Assembly: GCA_028823175.1 (NCBI GenBank)
Contig: JAPKBZ010000012.1
Coordinates: 1-64,000, forward strand
Length of the DNA: 64,000 bases
Reading direction: 5' to 3'
Source of the DNA: Myxococcota bacterium
Lineage (GTDB): Bacteria; Myxococcota_A; UBA9160; UBA4427
The notes below the pieces were generated by a model, which saw nothing but the letters and a program-made list of their open reading frames with translations, searched no databases and was not told the origin of the DNA. Each line of letters starts with the position of its first letter. Position 1 is the stretch's first letter. Positions 52,617 to 61,792 of this stretch are shown here, in pieces. Made by a program: the position numbers and the translations under genes.

Positions 52617-54398
52617 TCAGCGAGGGACCCGGATCGTTTCCACCAGGCGCTGGACAGATTCGGGCGGGGGCGGGGTCAAGCGAGAAATCGAAAGCGCGAC
52701 GGCGAAATTCAGCAGCATGCCCACGGTTCCGATGCCCTCGGGCGATATCCCGAAAAGCCAGTGCGCGCTGCTATTGGCTTCGGGATTCACGAACTTGAAG
52801 TAGATAATATACGCTGCCGTGAAGACGATCCCCACGACCATGCCGGCCACCGCGCCCTCGCGATTCATGCGCTTTGAGAAAATCCCGAGAACGATGGCGG
52901 GAAAAAAGGAAGCGGCGGCCAAGCCGAAAGCAAATGCGACCACCTGAGCAACAAAGCCCGGCGGGTTGACTCCGAAATAGCCCGCAATGCAGACCGCAAC
53001 CCCTGCCGCCATCCGCGCGTAGAGGAGCTCCTGCTTTTCGGTAATTCCAGGCATGAGAATATTCTTCAACAAATCGTGGGAAATCGAGGCCGAAATTACG
53101 AGCAGCAGACCCGCCGCTGTGGAGAGCGCTGCGGCCAGGCCGCCCGCCGCCACCAGGGCGATCACCCAGTTGGGAAGACGAGCGATTTCCGGGTTCGCGA
53201 GCACTATGATGTCGCGGTCGACATAGAGTTCGTTCGGGCCGTCGGCTTTGGGATTGGCGTAACGAGGCTCGCCCAACCCACCCCTCTCAGGATCCCGGAC
53301 GAGCTTGAGACTCTTATCGCCGGGCATCTTCCCGAACGCCCCACCCGGCGCATACTGGATCAGCCCGTCGCCATTTTTGTCCACCCAGGCGAGCAGACCG
53401 GTGTTCTCCCAATTATGAAACCACTCGGGCATCGAGGCATAGGGTTGCCCTTCGACGGTTTCGATCAGGTTCGTGCGCGCGAAGGCCGCCACCGCCGGCG
53501 CCGTGGTATAGAGCAGGGCGATAAAGAGGAGGGCGTAGCCGGCCGAGAGCCGGGCGTCGCGCACCCGGGGCACGGTAAAGAAGCGGATGATCACATGGGG
53601 TAGACCCGCTGTACCCACCATCAGGGCCGCGGTAATGAAGAAGACGTCGATGGTCTCCTTCTTCCCGTTCGTATAGGCCGCAAAGCCGAGTTCTCGGTGG
53701 AGACCATCCAATTTATCGAGCAGGTAAACGCCGGTATCCCTGCCCGAACCATCCAGCACGGTCGAGCCAAAGCCGACCTGGGGGAAAACCTCCCCCGTCA
53801 TCGACATGGAAATGAAGATCGCGGGCACCAGGAAGGCGAAGATCAACACGCAATATTGGGCGACCTGGGTATAGGTGATGCCCTTCATGCCCCCCATGAC
53901 CGCATAGAGAAAGACGATCCCCATGCCGATTAGGACGCCCAAGCCGATCTCCACATCCAGAAATCGGGAAAACACCACGCCCACCCCGCGCATCTGGCCG
54001 GCCACATAGGTAAAGGAAACAAAGATCGCGCAGACAACCGCCACCAGTCGTGCCTGCTTCGAGTAGTACCTCTGACCCACGAAATCGGGCACCGTGTACT
54101 GTCCGAATTTTCTGAGGTAGGGAGCCAGAAGCAGGGCGAGAAGCACGTAGCCCCCGGTCCAGCCCATCAGATAATAGGCGCCGTCGTGGCCGCTGAACGA
54201 GATGATCCCCGCCATGGAGATGAACGAGGCCGCGGACATCCAGTCCGCCGCCGTCGCCAAGCCGTTCGCCAGGGGGGAAACATGGCCTCCAGCGACGTAG
54301 AAGCCGCGGGTCGTCTTGACTCTGGATCCAATTGCGATGGCTATATAGAGGGCAAAGGTCAGGCCAACGATCAAGTAGGTCCAGGTCTGGAGATCCAT
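52617..54398 (-). CDS. Sodium:solute symporter, VC_2705/ActP-like large subunit
   Basis: 593 residues with about 13 membrane helices. DLQTWTYLIVGLTFALYIAI, TAADWMSAASFISMAGIISF (Na+ site) and AAGGLAAALSTAAGLLLVIS match the solute:sodium symporter family of the acetate-permease type. An extracellular-side segment includes DKNGDGLIQYAP, an EF-hand-like loop seen in this subgroup. It pairs with the DUF4212 small protein 24 nt upstream. Probable substrates are short monocarboxylates. Confidence 0.87.
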   Translation of the reverse strand: MDLQTWTYLIVGLTFALYIAIAIGSRVKTTRGFYVAGGHVSPLANGLATAADWMSAASFISMAGIISFSGHDGAYYLMGWTGGYVLLALLLAPYLRKFGQYTVPDFVGQRYYSKQARLVAVVCAIFVSFTYVAGQMRGVGVVFSRFLDVEIGLGVLIGMGIVFLYAVMGGMKGITYTQVAQYCVLIFAFLVPAIFISMSMTGEVFPQVGFGSTVLDGSGRDTGVYLLDKLDGLHRELGFAAYTNGKKETIDVFFITAALMVGTAGLPHVIIRFFTVPRVRDARLSAGYALLFIALLYTTAPAVAAFARTNLIETVEGQPYASMPEWFHNWENTGLLAWVDKNGDGLIQYAPGGAFGKMPGDKSLKLVRDPERGGLGEPRYANPKADGPNELYVDRDIIVLANPEIARLPNWVIALVAAGGLAAALSTAAGLLLVISASISHDLLKNILMPGITEKQELLYARMAAGVAVCIAGYFGVNPPGFVAQVVAFAFGLAAASFFPAIVLGIFSKRMNREGAVAGMVVGIVFTAAYIIYFKFVNPEANSSAHWLFGISPEGIGTVGMLLNFAVALSISRLTPPPPESVQRLVETIRVPR

Positions 54399-54422
54399 CG
54401 CGTGCTCGCCTACTCCCGCTTT

Positions 54423-54728
54423 CTAGGACTCGTCGACATCGAATTTTCGATCGATCCGATTCATCTTCCAGGCGTACAAAAAGATTAGGACGACGAAAAC
54501 ATAGATAGACCCCTGCTGGGCGAACCAGAAACCAAGCTTGAAGCCCCCCACACGGATCTCATTGAGTGGCTCGACGAGCAAAATTCCGAACCCGTAGGAG
54601 ACGATGAACCAGACCGCGAGGAGCCAGCCCATCAAACGAAGATTCGCCCGCCAGTAGGCGCGGTGAGTGGCTTCGATCGCCGCCGCGTCGGGATCGGGTT
54701 GCGAAGTCTCTTCCTGCATCTCCTGCAT
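54423..54728 (-). CDS. DUF4212 small subunit of the symporter
   Basis: 101 residues with two membrane helices (LMGWLLAVWFIVSYGFGILL and GSIYVFVVLIFLYAWKMNRI). The HRAYWRANLRLMGWLLAVWF and GFKLGFWFAQQGSIYVFVVL pattern is characteristic of DUF4212, which is found next to VC_2705-type symporters. It precedes the symporter gene by 24 nt, fitting a two-subunit transporter. Confidence 0.88.
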   Translation of the reverse strand: MQEMQEETSQPDPDAAAIEATHRAYWRANLRLMGWLLAVWFIVSYGFGILLVEPLNEIRVGGFKLGFWFAQQGSIYVFVVLIFLYAWKMNRIDRKFDVDES

Positions 54729-54859
54729 CGTTCTCCCAAGCTGAAGAGGGGGCCGTGAGCCTCGGTGCTTCCCGGCTCTTTGGGCGATTAAACCCGGGGA
54801 AGCGTATCACGCGAAGCGTTTTTCAGAAATAGCGACCGACTGCTCTCGGCCCGCGCCTC

Positions 54860-56068
54860 TCAATCGCCCAGGTGACCGGGTTCCTGGGAAACGCTCGTAT
54901 GCGTCTTGCTCCGCACCTCCTGAAGGCGGTGGCGCTGGAACTCGGTGGCCTCGGGGTCGACTGGGGATTGTCCGAAGCCCGTGTAGAGAACCTTCCGTTC
55001 GCGCTCCACCGGCGGCTGCGCCATGTGCTGGGTGCAACTCAGATGCACCGTGACATCGCCGGTTTGGGTGGGCAGATCGAGGGGTTCGAGATCGAGGCCT
55101 GGCTGGAGACAGGGAGCCGGCCAAACCAAGGCGCGATGGCTTCCCGGGACCACGCGCAACTGACCCGATGCAGCATTGGCCCCTGTCACCGAGATGCCCA
55201 CGGTGAGATTCGAGCACTCGTAGGAATGGCGACCCAGGCTGCAGTCCTTATGCCACGGGACGTCCGAGATTCCTCGTACGACACCAATGGGCTTGACCAA
55301 AGCACCCACCCGGGTGCCGGGCTTCCGGGTGCCCTGGCTATGGTCAAGTCCCGGGATAGTTCCGATGCGTTGGAAGCGAGCTTCATCGATGAGCTCGGTG
55401 CAGGTGGATGAGTAGCGGTCAAAGCCCTCCATTCGGACGAGGTGCTCGACACCGTCATGCGTCTGGGCAAACCAAGCTCTCGGGTCGCTCTTTTCGAAAT
55501 GCGGCGCCGCCACGGAAAAATCGGACTCGACCGCCGCCATTTCCTCTGCACTGAAAAGGCCCTTGATATGGAGGTACCCGAACTGCTCCAGATACTCGCG
55601 CATGAGTTCGTCTGAATCCTCGGGCGAAAAGCTTCGCAAAAGAGCCTTCTCTATTTTCAGGTCGCCCTGGGCATGGATTCGCCGGGCATCGAGAGCCGAG
55701 CGCAACACCAGCCACCAATTCAAAAAATCGGGGAGGCCACCCTCGGGCATATCCAGCAAGTTGTTGCTCATCAGGGCGATGGGCGTGCTCTGGTCGTTGA
55801 CAAGGTCGCTGAATTGTTCGACGGAAAGGCGGGCTCGCGGCCCCGGAGTGATTCCCGAACTCACATCAACCCGGCCATCCCGCCAGGCCAAGGTCCAGGC
55901 TTCGCCCTCGATCTCCAGGGCGAAGGTCCTCAAGCCCAAGGACCGGGCGCCAGGTTCGATCAGAGCCTGGTGGGCATCCAGTTGGGCGGGCAGGGTTTCG
56001 CCAAAGAAGAGCTGGGGATCGACCGGCGCCTGATCGGAGTCCCGACGGGTACGAATATCAACCGACAT
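54860..56068 (-). CDS. SCP2-like domain fused to a phytanoyl-CoA dioxygenase-like domain
   Basis: 402 residues from the ATG at 56068 (CGAGGAG upstream). Residues about 20-140 resemble an SCP2 lipid-binding domain (FALEIEGEAWTLAWRDGRVD, then RARLSVEQFSDLVND, ending near HAQGDL). Residues about 155-390 are a PhyH Fe(II)/2-oxoglutarate oxygenase: DVPWHKDCSLGRHS gives His273 and Asp275, RVVPGSHRALVWP follows, and VHLSCTQHMA supplies the distal His (342 or 348). The fusion suggests hydroxylation of a bound lipid or sterol-like substrate. Confidence 0.8.
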   Translation of the reverse strand: MSVDIRTRRDSDQAPVDPQLFFGETLPAQLDAHQALIEPGARSLGLRTFALEIEGEAWTLAWRDGRVDVSSGITPGPRARLSVEQFSDLVNDQSTPIALMSNNLLDMPEGGLPDFLNWWLVLRSALDARRIHAQGDLKIEKALLRSFSPEDSDELMREYLEQFGYLHIKGLFSAEEMAAVESDFSVAAPHFEKSDPRAWFAQTHDGVEHLVRMEGFDRYSSTCTELIDEARFQRIGTIPGLDHSQGTRKPGTRVGALVKPIGVVRGISDVPWHKDCSLGRHSYECSNLTVGISVTGANAASGQLRVVPGSHRALVWPAPCLQPGLDLEPLDLPTQTGDVTVHLSCTQHMAQPPVERERKVLYTGFGQSPVDPEATEFQRHRLQEVRSKTHTSVSQEPGHLGD

Positions 56069-56170
56069 ATTTTCTCCTCGGATCCGAATACGACTCGGTA
56101 TTCCCGCCCCAAGAATAACGCGGTTTAGCGAATGGGTACCCCGAGCCAGAGTTCGGAGCATACCCAGGGG

Positions 56171-56794
56171 CTAGGGAGACGCTGGGAAGCTACCCCCAAA
56201 GAGTTGACTCCCCGCGCCCAGGATCATCTCCACCGCAAGGGCCGCGAGGATCAACCCCAGCACCTTGACCAAGAGCGTTGCGCCGGCATTCCCAATGAGT
56301 CCGTAAATGCGGTTCGCCTGGAGGAGCAGAATCAGAGTCAGGCCCAACACGCCGAGGAGTACCCCTGCAGTGATTGCCTGCTCGGCGATGGAATGGTGGC
56401 GATTATCCGTCAGCATCACCACCGCCAGGATAGAGCCAGGACTGGCAATCGACGGGACGGCCAGGGGAAAGGCTGCCACGTCGTGGCCGTCCTCTACTTT
56501 CCCTCCGCCGGCAGAGCCCATTCCAAAAACCATCTGGACCCCGAAGAGAAAGAAGATGATCCCGCCGGCCAGCTGAAAAGCTTCGAGGCGGATACCGAGC
56601 AGGCCGAGGACGACTTGGCCGAGCAGGATGAAGATCAGCAGAATCGCGGCCGAATAGCCGATGGTCCGCAGTGCGACCCGGCGACGTTCCCTCGGAGCCA
56701 GACCGGCGGTCAGCCCCACGAAGAGGGCCAATGTGCCGATGGGGTCGATTGTGGCTAGGAGGATAAGAAAGTTGCCCGTAATGTTTTCTGCCAC
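56171..56794 (-). CDS. MarC-family (UPF0056) membrane protein
   Basis: 207 residues from the GTG at 56794 (GGAG 6 nt upstream); longer in-frame versions lack family similarity. Six membrane helices and the conserved TIDPIGTLALFVGLTAGLAP, FQLAGGIIFFLFGVQMV, FPLAVPSIASPGSILAVVML segments identify MarC, whose role is unsettled despite its name. It is downstream of no obvious partner. Confidence 0.85.
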   Translation of the reverse strand: MAENITGNFLILLATIDPIGTLALFVGLTAGLAPRERRRVALRTIGYSAAILLIFILLGQVVLGLLGIRLEAFQLAGGIIFFLFGVQMVFGMGSAGGGKVEDGHDVAAFPLAVPSIASPGSILAVVMLTDNRHHSIAEQAITAGVLLGVLGLTLILLLQANRIYGLIGNAGATLLVKVLGLILAALAVEMILGAGSQLFGGSFPASP

Positions 56795-56991
56795 GTTCGG
56801 CTCCAGTAGAAGGCCGCGTCCGGGTGCAGGGGACTCAGCCCGACTCCGCTCCACTCGCGCGCGCACGCGGTTGAACTCAGAGCGTAACAAAAGGCCGAGC
56901 GCGCGGCCGATCTGCGCGCCTTCTTCGCCCAAGAAAGCGCACCGAGTCTTCGAGGCCCACTCAGCCCCCAACCCTTATAGCTCCCTGGTTC

Positions 56992-58269
56992 TCAGAGTTT
57001 TCGGATCAGGCCGAGAGCATCCAGGTCAAGCACCGCGTTTGAAGCACGGGCGAGTCCGGCCGAGACCACGGACTCGGGCTGGAAATTGCTCGGAGCCGTT
57101 ACTGCTCCAGCGATCCAGGCATATACGCTCTGCATCCGGTATTGCCGCCATGCGACATCGAAGGCGAGACTGACTCCATGATCAGCCAGGACCGCGAGAT
57201 AATGACGAACCAGTTTCTCCTGGTGATCGAGGCGGATTTTTTCATCCAGGGAGTTCACCAGCAGATAGCTGATATCGCGCATGCCCTGCCCATAATTAAA
57301 AACTTGCCAGTCGAGCAGGCCCACTTCGCCTTCCTGCACGTACATGTTCCCGAGGTGAGCGTCACCGTGCAGAAGGGTGCGTGGGCCCTGCGCCCAGGCC
57401 GCTTCCAATTTTCGGTAGTTTTTCATCAGATGAGGAATCAGGTCGACAATTTTCCCCGGTATGGAGGCCGAGTATTTCTGGCACGCGATGGGGACGCTCA
57501 ATTGCCGAACCAGATCGAGGAGTCGAAAATCGCGGTCGCTTTCGAGTCGGCGCACCCACGCCAGATCCGTCGAAAAGCGCGGACTCTCCCAGAATCCGGC
57601 GTGTAGGGTTCCCAGGGTAGTGATGACCTTCCGAGCTTCGTCGAGCGAGCAACTCGATGCCAGGGTACGAAAATCGCAACCCTTGTCCGTCAGATCCTCG
57701 AGCAAGATCACATAATGATTCGAGTTGCCCTCGCTGTAGAACACCTTCGGGGATCGGACGGTCAGATCGGGGCGAACCCGTCGATAGAAATCCACTTCGT
57801 TGCCGCCCAGACCAAAGAGAACGCCAAAGAGGGAGGAGCCAAAATCAGGCGGGCTCGACTTGATGAAAAGAGAGCTTGGACCCACGGGCTCGCCCTGCTC
57901 TTCGGCGTAGCGAACCCACAATCGCGAACGGCTTGCGGTGCCGGTATGCACCTCCTCGATGGAGGCACTCTTCACGAGTCGAGCCTCGATCCCCAATTTT
58001 TCTGCCAACCATGCGGGTGAGGTGAGCTTTTTGAGTCGGCGCTCTCGTGTGACAAAGAGGCGCTCGGCCTGGACGCGAAGAGCAGCCCCCAGCAGGCGAG
58101 GCAAGAGGAGCAGTACGTTCACAACCAGGCTAAAGCCGGGCGCAGCATAGGCCGCCGGGCGAGTTGGAGTCTCAATCGCCAAGAGGGAAGCCCGAGTCGC
58201 CGCTCTCGGCAGGTTCTCCGGATTGTCTCCAATCCTGAATATTGCCGTCCACAGAGGACACAAAAACAC
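56992..58269 (-). CDS. APH-fold phosphotransferase (ecdysteroid-kinase-like group)
   Basis: About 425 residues, though the N-terminal 60 do not fit the family and a later start is possible. VHTGTASRSRLWVRY is the nucleotide loop region, YVILLEDLTDKG the hinge, RTLLHGDAHLGNMY the catalytic loop with Asp, and VGLLDWQVFNYG the Mg2+ Asp. The family phosphorylates small molecules; ecdysteroid and acyl-choline types are included. It lies between MarC and a P450 with no clear operon. Confidence 0.8.
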   Translation of the reverse strand: MFLCPLWTAIFRIGDNPENLPRAATRASLLAIETPTRPAAYAAPGFSLVVNVLLLLPRLLGAALRVQAERLFVTRERRLKKLTSPAWLAEKLGIEARLVKSASIEEVHTGTASRSRLWVRYAEEQGEPVGPSSLFIKSSPPDFGSSLFGVLFGLGGNEVDFYRRVRPDLTVRSPKVFYSEGNSNHYVILLEDLTDKGCDFRTLASSCSLDEARKVITTLGTLHAGFWESPRFSTDLAWVRRLESDRDFRLLDLVRQLSVPIACQKYSASIPGKIVDLIPHLMKNYRKLEAAWAQGPRTLLHGDAHLGNMYVQEGEVGLLDWQVFNYGQGMRDISYLLVNSLDEKIRLDHQEKLVRHYLAVLADHGVSLAFDVAWRQYRMQSVYAWIAGAVTAPSNFQPESVVSAGLARASNAVLDLDALGLIRKL

Positions 58270-58437
58270 CCTCCTTCCCCGGCATATTCGCGCCCACGGA
58301 CGGGGGATTCGCTTTCGTGTAGAGGGTCGCCCCGGGCATTTTGTTAACCGGCTCCACCCATTTTTCCACGGTCTGTTGACGAGAACCGAGGGGCTTCCGG
58401 GGCCTGGTCATTGACGAAAACCAGCTCGAGCTCATGG

Positions 58438-59682
58438 CTATTTCGAAACCGCGGGCGGCGCGTTCGCCCCGGGCCCCGAGCCCTCGACACTGAAGGGCAG
58501 CGAGAGATAACGCCGGACATAATTTCCCCCGGCAAATTCTCCGGCTGCGGCGTCCACGGTAAACTTCGGACAACGCGCCAGCAGCTCCTCGAGGGCCACT
58601 CGTGTCTGCATGCGCGCTACGGCGGCACCAATACAGTGGTGGGGGCCATAGCTCAGGGCCAAGTGGCGTCGAACTTTTCGAGTGATATCGCAGCTCTCCG
58701 CCCCGGGTCCGAACTCGCGCTCATCCCGATTCGCCGATCCGTAGAGGAGCATGACCTTCTGCCCCTCCGGAATCGTCTTCTCCAAGACGGTGACCTCCCG
58801 AGTCGTCATTCGGGCGAGGCCCTGGACCGGGCTCGTCAAACGAAGAAACTCTTCGATCGCCACCGAGATCCGCTTCGGCTCGGTCACGAGCAATCTCTGC
58901 TGGTCGGGATTCCGGGTCAGCAATTCCGAGGCACCGCTCAGAAGCCCTGTGGTCGTATCGTTCCCCCCGGCGACCATCGTAAAGGCCATCCCCAAAATCC
59001 AGGCCGGAGAAACCTTCTCACCTTTTGGGCGAGCGTGCACCAGGGAAGAAATAATGTCATCGCCGGGGTTATGGCGAACCCGCTCCATATGCGCCGTGAA
59101 ATAACCGACCAATTGGGCGATGGCTTCGCCGGCGGAGCTGATATCGCCCTCGGAGTTGGCAGCCACAATGGCATCGGTCCATTGGTCGAAGAGATTGCGA
59201 TCCTCCTCGGGGACGCCCAGATAGTGCCCGACAACAAGGCTCGGCAGCGGCTTGAAGAGTTCGGCGACCACGTCGCCCTCGCCCATTTCGCGCAGGCGCT
59301 CGACGCGCTCGACCACAAATTCCCGAACCCGAGGCTCAAGCGACTCGACCTGACGCGGCGTAAATTGCTTCACGGCCAGCTTCCGCATCTCGGTGTGGTC
59401 GGGTGGATCCATCATAACGATGGGCGAATCGAGACCGAGTGCTTCCATCTCTCCGTACGCCATGGTCAGGCCCCGGGCCGAGGAGAAAGTGGAGGCATCC
59501 ACCGCCGCCGCGAAGACCTCTTGAAAACGGGAAAGCGCCCAGAATTCTCCGTTTTCATTCTCGAAACGGTGCACGGGATCGCGGTCTCGGAGCGCTTTGT
59601 ACATAGGGAAGGGGTCGCGCCAACTCTCACCGCCCCGGGGAAGATAGACGGGGGGCGGGAACTCGGTTCCGGAGTTCGGCAT
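58438..59682 (-). CDS. Cytochrome P450 (soluble bacterial type)
   Basis: 414 residues. MMDPPDHTEMRKLAVKQFTP (C-helix), I-helix FTMVAGGNDTTTGLLSG with normal acid-Thr pair, EEFLR (K-helix) and the haem loop LSYGPHHCIGAAVARMQTR, which has Tyr instead of the usual Phe before GxxxC. It needs external ferredoxin and reductase. A TATAAT -10 box on the minus strand at about 59729-59734 lies upstream. Substrate unknown; resembles CYP125/CYP142-type or CYP107-like bacterial P450s without a firm match. Confidence 0.87.
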   Translation of the reverse strand: MPNSGTEFPPPVYLPRGGESWRDPFPMYKALRDRDPVHRFENENGEFWALSRFQEVFAAAVDASTFSSARGLTMAYGEMEALGLDSPIVMMDPPDHTEMRKLAVKQFTPRQVESLEPRVREFVVERVERLREMGEGDVVAELFKPLPSLVVGHYLGVPEEDRNLFDQWTDAIVAANSEGDISSAGEAIAQLVGYFTAHMERVRHNPGDDIISSLVHARPKGEKVSPAWILGMAFTMVAGGNDTTTGLLSGASELLTRNPDQQRLLVTEPKRISVAIEEFLRLTSPVQGLARMTTREVTVLEKTIPEGQKVMLLYGSANRDEREFGPGAESCDITRKVRRHLALSYGPHHCIGAAVARMQTRVALEELLARCPKFTVDAAAGEFAGGNYVRRYLSLPFSVEGSGPGANAPPAVSK

Positions 59683-59728
59683 GGCGGCGCTCCTGACTGT
59701 TCGGACTTAGAGCGGAGGGGAAAATTGA

Positions 59729-59734
59729 ATTATA
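59729..59734 (-). promoter_or_regulatory. Putative -10 box upstream of the P450 gene
   Basis: On the minus strand, TATAAT stands about 50 nt before the P450 start in a short AT-rich patch (59721-59748). No strong -35 is seen at the ideal spacing. Confidence 0.45.
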
Positions 59735-59824
59735 CAAAAAGTTGATTTCGCAGAACAGGCTACAGCACCCGGGAAAGGCGCCTTGGGACGCCTGCCCGGA
59801 GCCCGCCCTCTCTCCGGCATCGGC

Positions 59825-61285
59825 TCAATCGTAGGGGTACCAAAAGTCCTTGGGTTCGGTGCTGAAATCCCAGTGGACATGCTTGGTGGTTCGAAACTCA
59901 TCCAGCCCTTCCTGGCCGAGTTCCCGGGAGCCGCCCGAAAGGCGCATGCCTCCAAAGGGGCCTGCATAATTGTCCGTCAGGGGGTCATTGATCCAGATCG
60001 TTCCCGCCTGAACCCCCTCGAAGAAGCGCTTGATGCGATCGGGATCGCTACTCAGCAGGCTGGCACCGAGACCGAAGGGGGAATCATTCGCGAGCGCCAC
60101 GGCCTGGTCGAAGTCCTCGTACTCCATCAGGGGAATCGCGGGACCAAAAGTTTCCTCGCGCATGATCCGCATGGAATGGTCGACCCCGGTCAGAACCGCC
60201 GGCTCGTAGAAGGCACCGGCGAGGGAGGATTCGGGCCGGCGGCCGCCGATCAAGAGCTTGGCGCCCTGGGCCGTGGCCTCTGCGACCTGGGCTTCGACCT
60301 TGTCGCGAAAGCGGCCCTCGATCATCGGCCCGATATCTGTCCCGGCATCGAGCCCATGACCCAGGCGCAGCGACCGGACATGCTCGACCAGGGCCTCGGT
60401 GAACTCCGAGGCGCGAGCGCGAGGCAGGTAAACTCGCTCGGTCGACGTGCAGACCTGCCCGCAATTGAGCAACGAGGAGTAGGCGAGGGCTCTGGCCGCT
60501 TTTTCGGGCTCAGCATCCTCGGCGATCACCATGGGATCTTTTCCCCCGAGCTCCAGGTGCAGCTTCTTCATCTGGGGTGCCGCCAGGGAGGCGATGCGTT
60601 GGCCGGTCTCGAGGCTTCCGGTAAATGCGATGGCGGCCACCGAGGGGTGGGCGACCAGCGGCTCCCCGGCATCGAGCCCGGTACCGGTCACAACATTCAC
60701 GACCCCGGGCGGAAGATGGGAAAGGCAATGTTCAGCAAAGTAGAGACTCGAAAGCGGAGTCAACTCGGAGGGCTTGACCACGCAGGTATTTCCCGCCGCC
60801 AGCGCCGGGGCCAATTTCCAGGCCAGGAGCATGATGGGGTAATTCCAGGGCGTGATGCAGGCCACGACTCCGTAGGGCTCTTTCAAGGTGAAGTTGAATT
60901 GGCTCGAGGCCCCGGGTGGAAGCACCTGCCCGACTTCGTGGCGGCCCAACTCAGCGTAATAATCGAAGGTATTCGCCGACCACTCAACCTCCTCTTCGTT
61001 CTCGACCCGGGGCTTACCTTCTTCCCGGGTCAAGAGATCGATGAGTGCGGCCTGGTGTTCGCGCATGCGCACGCCGATCTCGTGGAGCATGCTGGCCCGC
61101 TCATTGGCGACGACTCTCGACCACCCGGAGAAAGCGCGCTCCGCAGCCTCGACCGCCCGATTGACTTCCCCGGCTCCTGCTGCCGGAACGCTGTCGAGGA
61201 TCTCCAAATTGGCGGGGTCGAGAACTTCGATCCGTGCCCCGCTGCTGGCCTCCCACGCCTCGCCATCGATCAACATGCTTTGCAT
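59825..61285 (-). CDS. NAD(P)-dependent aldehyde dehydrogenase
   Basis: 486 residues of the ALDH superfamily. FNFTLKEPYGVVACITPWNY, the catalytic Glu in LHLELGGKDPMVIAED and the nucleophile Cys in LLNCGQVCTSTERVY are all present, followed by EEVFGP-type REETFGPAIP. Resemblance is to betaine-aldehyde and gamma-aminobutyraldehyde enzymes. It could oxidise the aldehyde made by the amine dehydrogenase at 46.7-50 kb or a P450 product, but there is no operon link. Confidence 0.9.
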   Translation of the reverse strand: MQSMLIDGEAWEASSGARIEVLDPANLEILDSVPAAGAGEVNRAVEAAERAFSGWSRVVANERASMLHEIGVRMREHQAALIDLLTREEGKPRVENEEEVEWSANTFDYYAELGRHEVGQVLPPGASSQFNFTLKEPYGVVACITPWNYPIMLLAWKLAPALAAGNTCVVKPSELTPLSSLYFAEHCLSHLPPGVVNVVTGTGLDAGEPLVAHPSVAAIAFTGSLETGQRIASLAAPQMKKLHLELGGKDPMVIAEDAEPEKAARALAYSSLLNCGQVCTSTERVYLPRARASEFTEALVEHVRSLRLGHGLDAGTDIGPMIEGRFRDKVEAQVAEATAQGAKLLIGGRRPESSLAGAFYEPAVLTGVDHSMRIMREETFGPAIPLMEYEDFDQAVALANDSPFGLGASLLSSDPDRIKRFFEGVQAGTIWINDPLTDNYAGPFGGMRLSGGSRELGQEGLDEFRTTKHVHWDFSTEPKDFWYPYD

Positions 61286-61357
61286 CCGAAACCCTCCGGA
61301 GGAGAGAATAGAGGATCGGAAACTTCAACCCGATACCCCTCGCGGAAAATAATCGTC

Positions 61358-61768
61358 TTATCCGAACCCCAAATCGGATTGGGCCTTTGGATCGGGTCCG
61401 TAGAGGTTCTCGTGGGATTCACCGTCCTGCAAGATAAAGACCAGAAGGACGATAAGGCCGATCAGCGGCAGCAGTATAATCGAGACCCACCAGCCGCTGC
61501 GACCCGTATCGTGAAGGCGACGCACGAGAACCGAGAGGGAAGGAACGAAAATCACGAGGGAGTAGAGCCCGCTCAAGAGCCCGACTCCCAAGTCCGCGTT
61601 GTAGGTGCCCACCAGAGTATCCACGAAAGCGATCAGCACACTAAAGAGGACATTGAACAGGCCGAAGAACCAATACTCCTTGCGCCGAGAGCGACCGGCG
61701 AAGTCGGCGTAGCGCCTCAGGGCTTGCAGATACCAGTCCATCCCGGATGCCTCTCCTATTTTTCCCAT
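61358..61768 (-). CDS. DUF805 membrane protein
   Basis: 136 residues with four membrane helices. MDWYLQALRRYADFAGRSRR, then KEYWFFGLFNVLF, and SVLVRRLHDTGRSGWWVSII are the DUF805 signature. Function unknown. It starts 25 nt before the acetoacetate-decarboxylase-family gene's stop on the same strand. Confidence 0.82.
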   Translation of the reverse strand: MGKIGEASGMDWYLQALRRYADFAGRSRRKEYWFFGLFNVLFSVLIAFVDTLVGTYNADLGVGLLSGLYSLVIFVPSLSVLVRRLHDTGRSGWWVSIILLPLIGLIVLLVFILQDGESHENLYGPDPKAQSDLGFG

Positions 61769-61792
61769 CGGCTTCGAACCGATACCTGATTT

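Noticed and set aside
58411-59745. Plus-strand open frame of 444 codons
   Set aside because: Antisense to a complete cytochrome P450.
59783-61789. Plus-strand open frame of 668 codons
   Set aside because: Antisense to a textbook aldehyde dehydrogenase and the DUF805 gene; no motif of its own.
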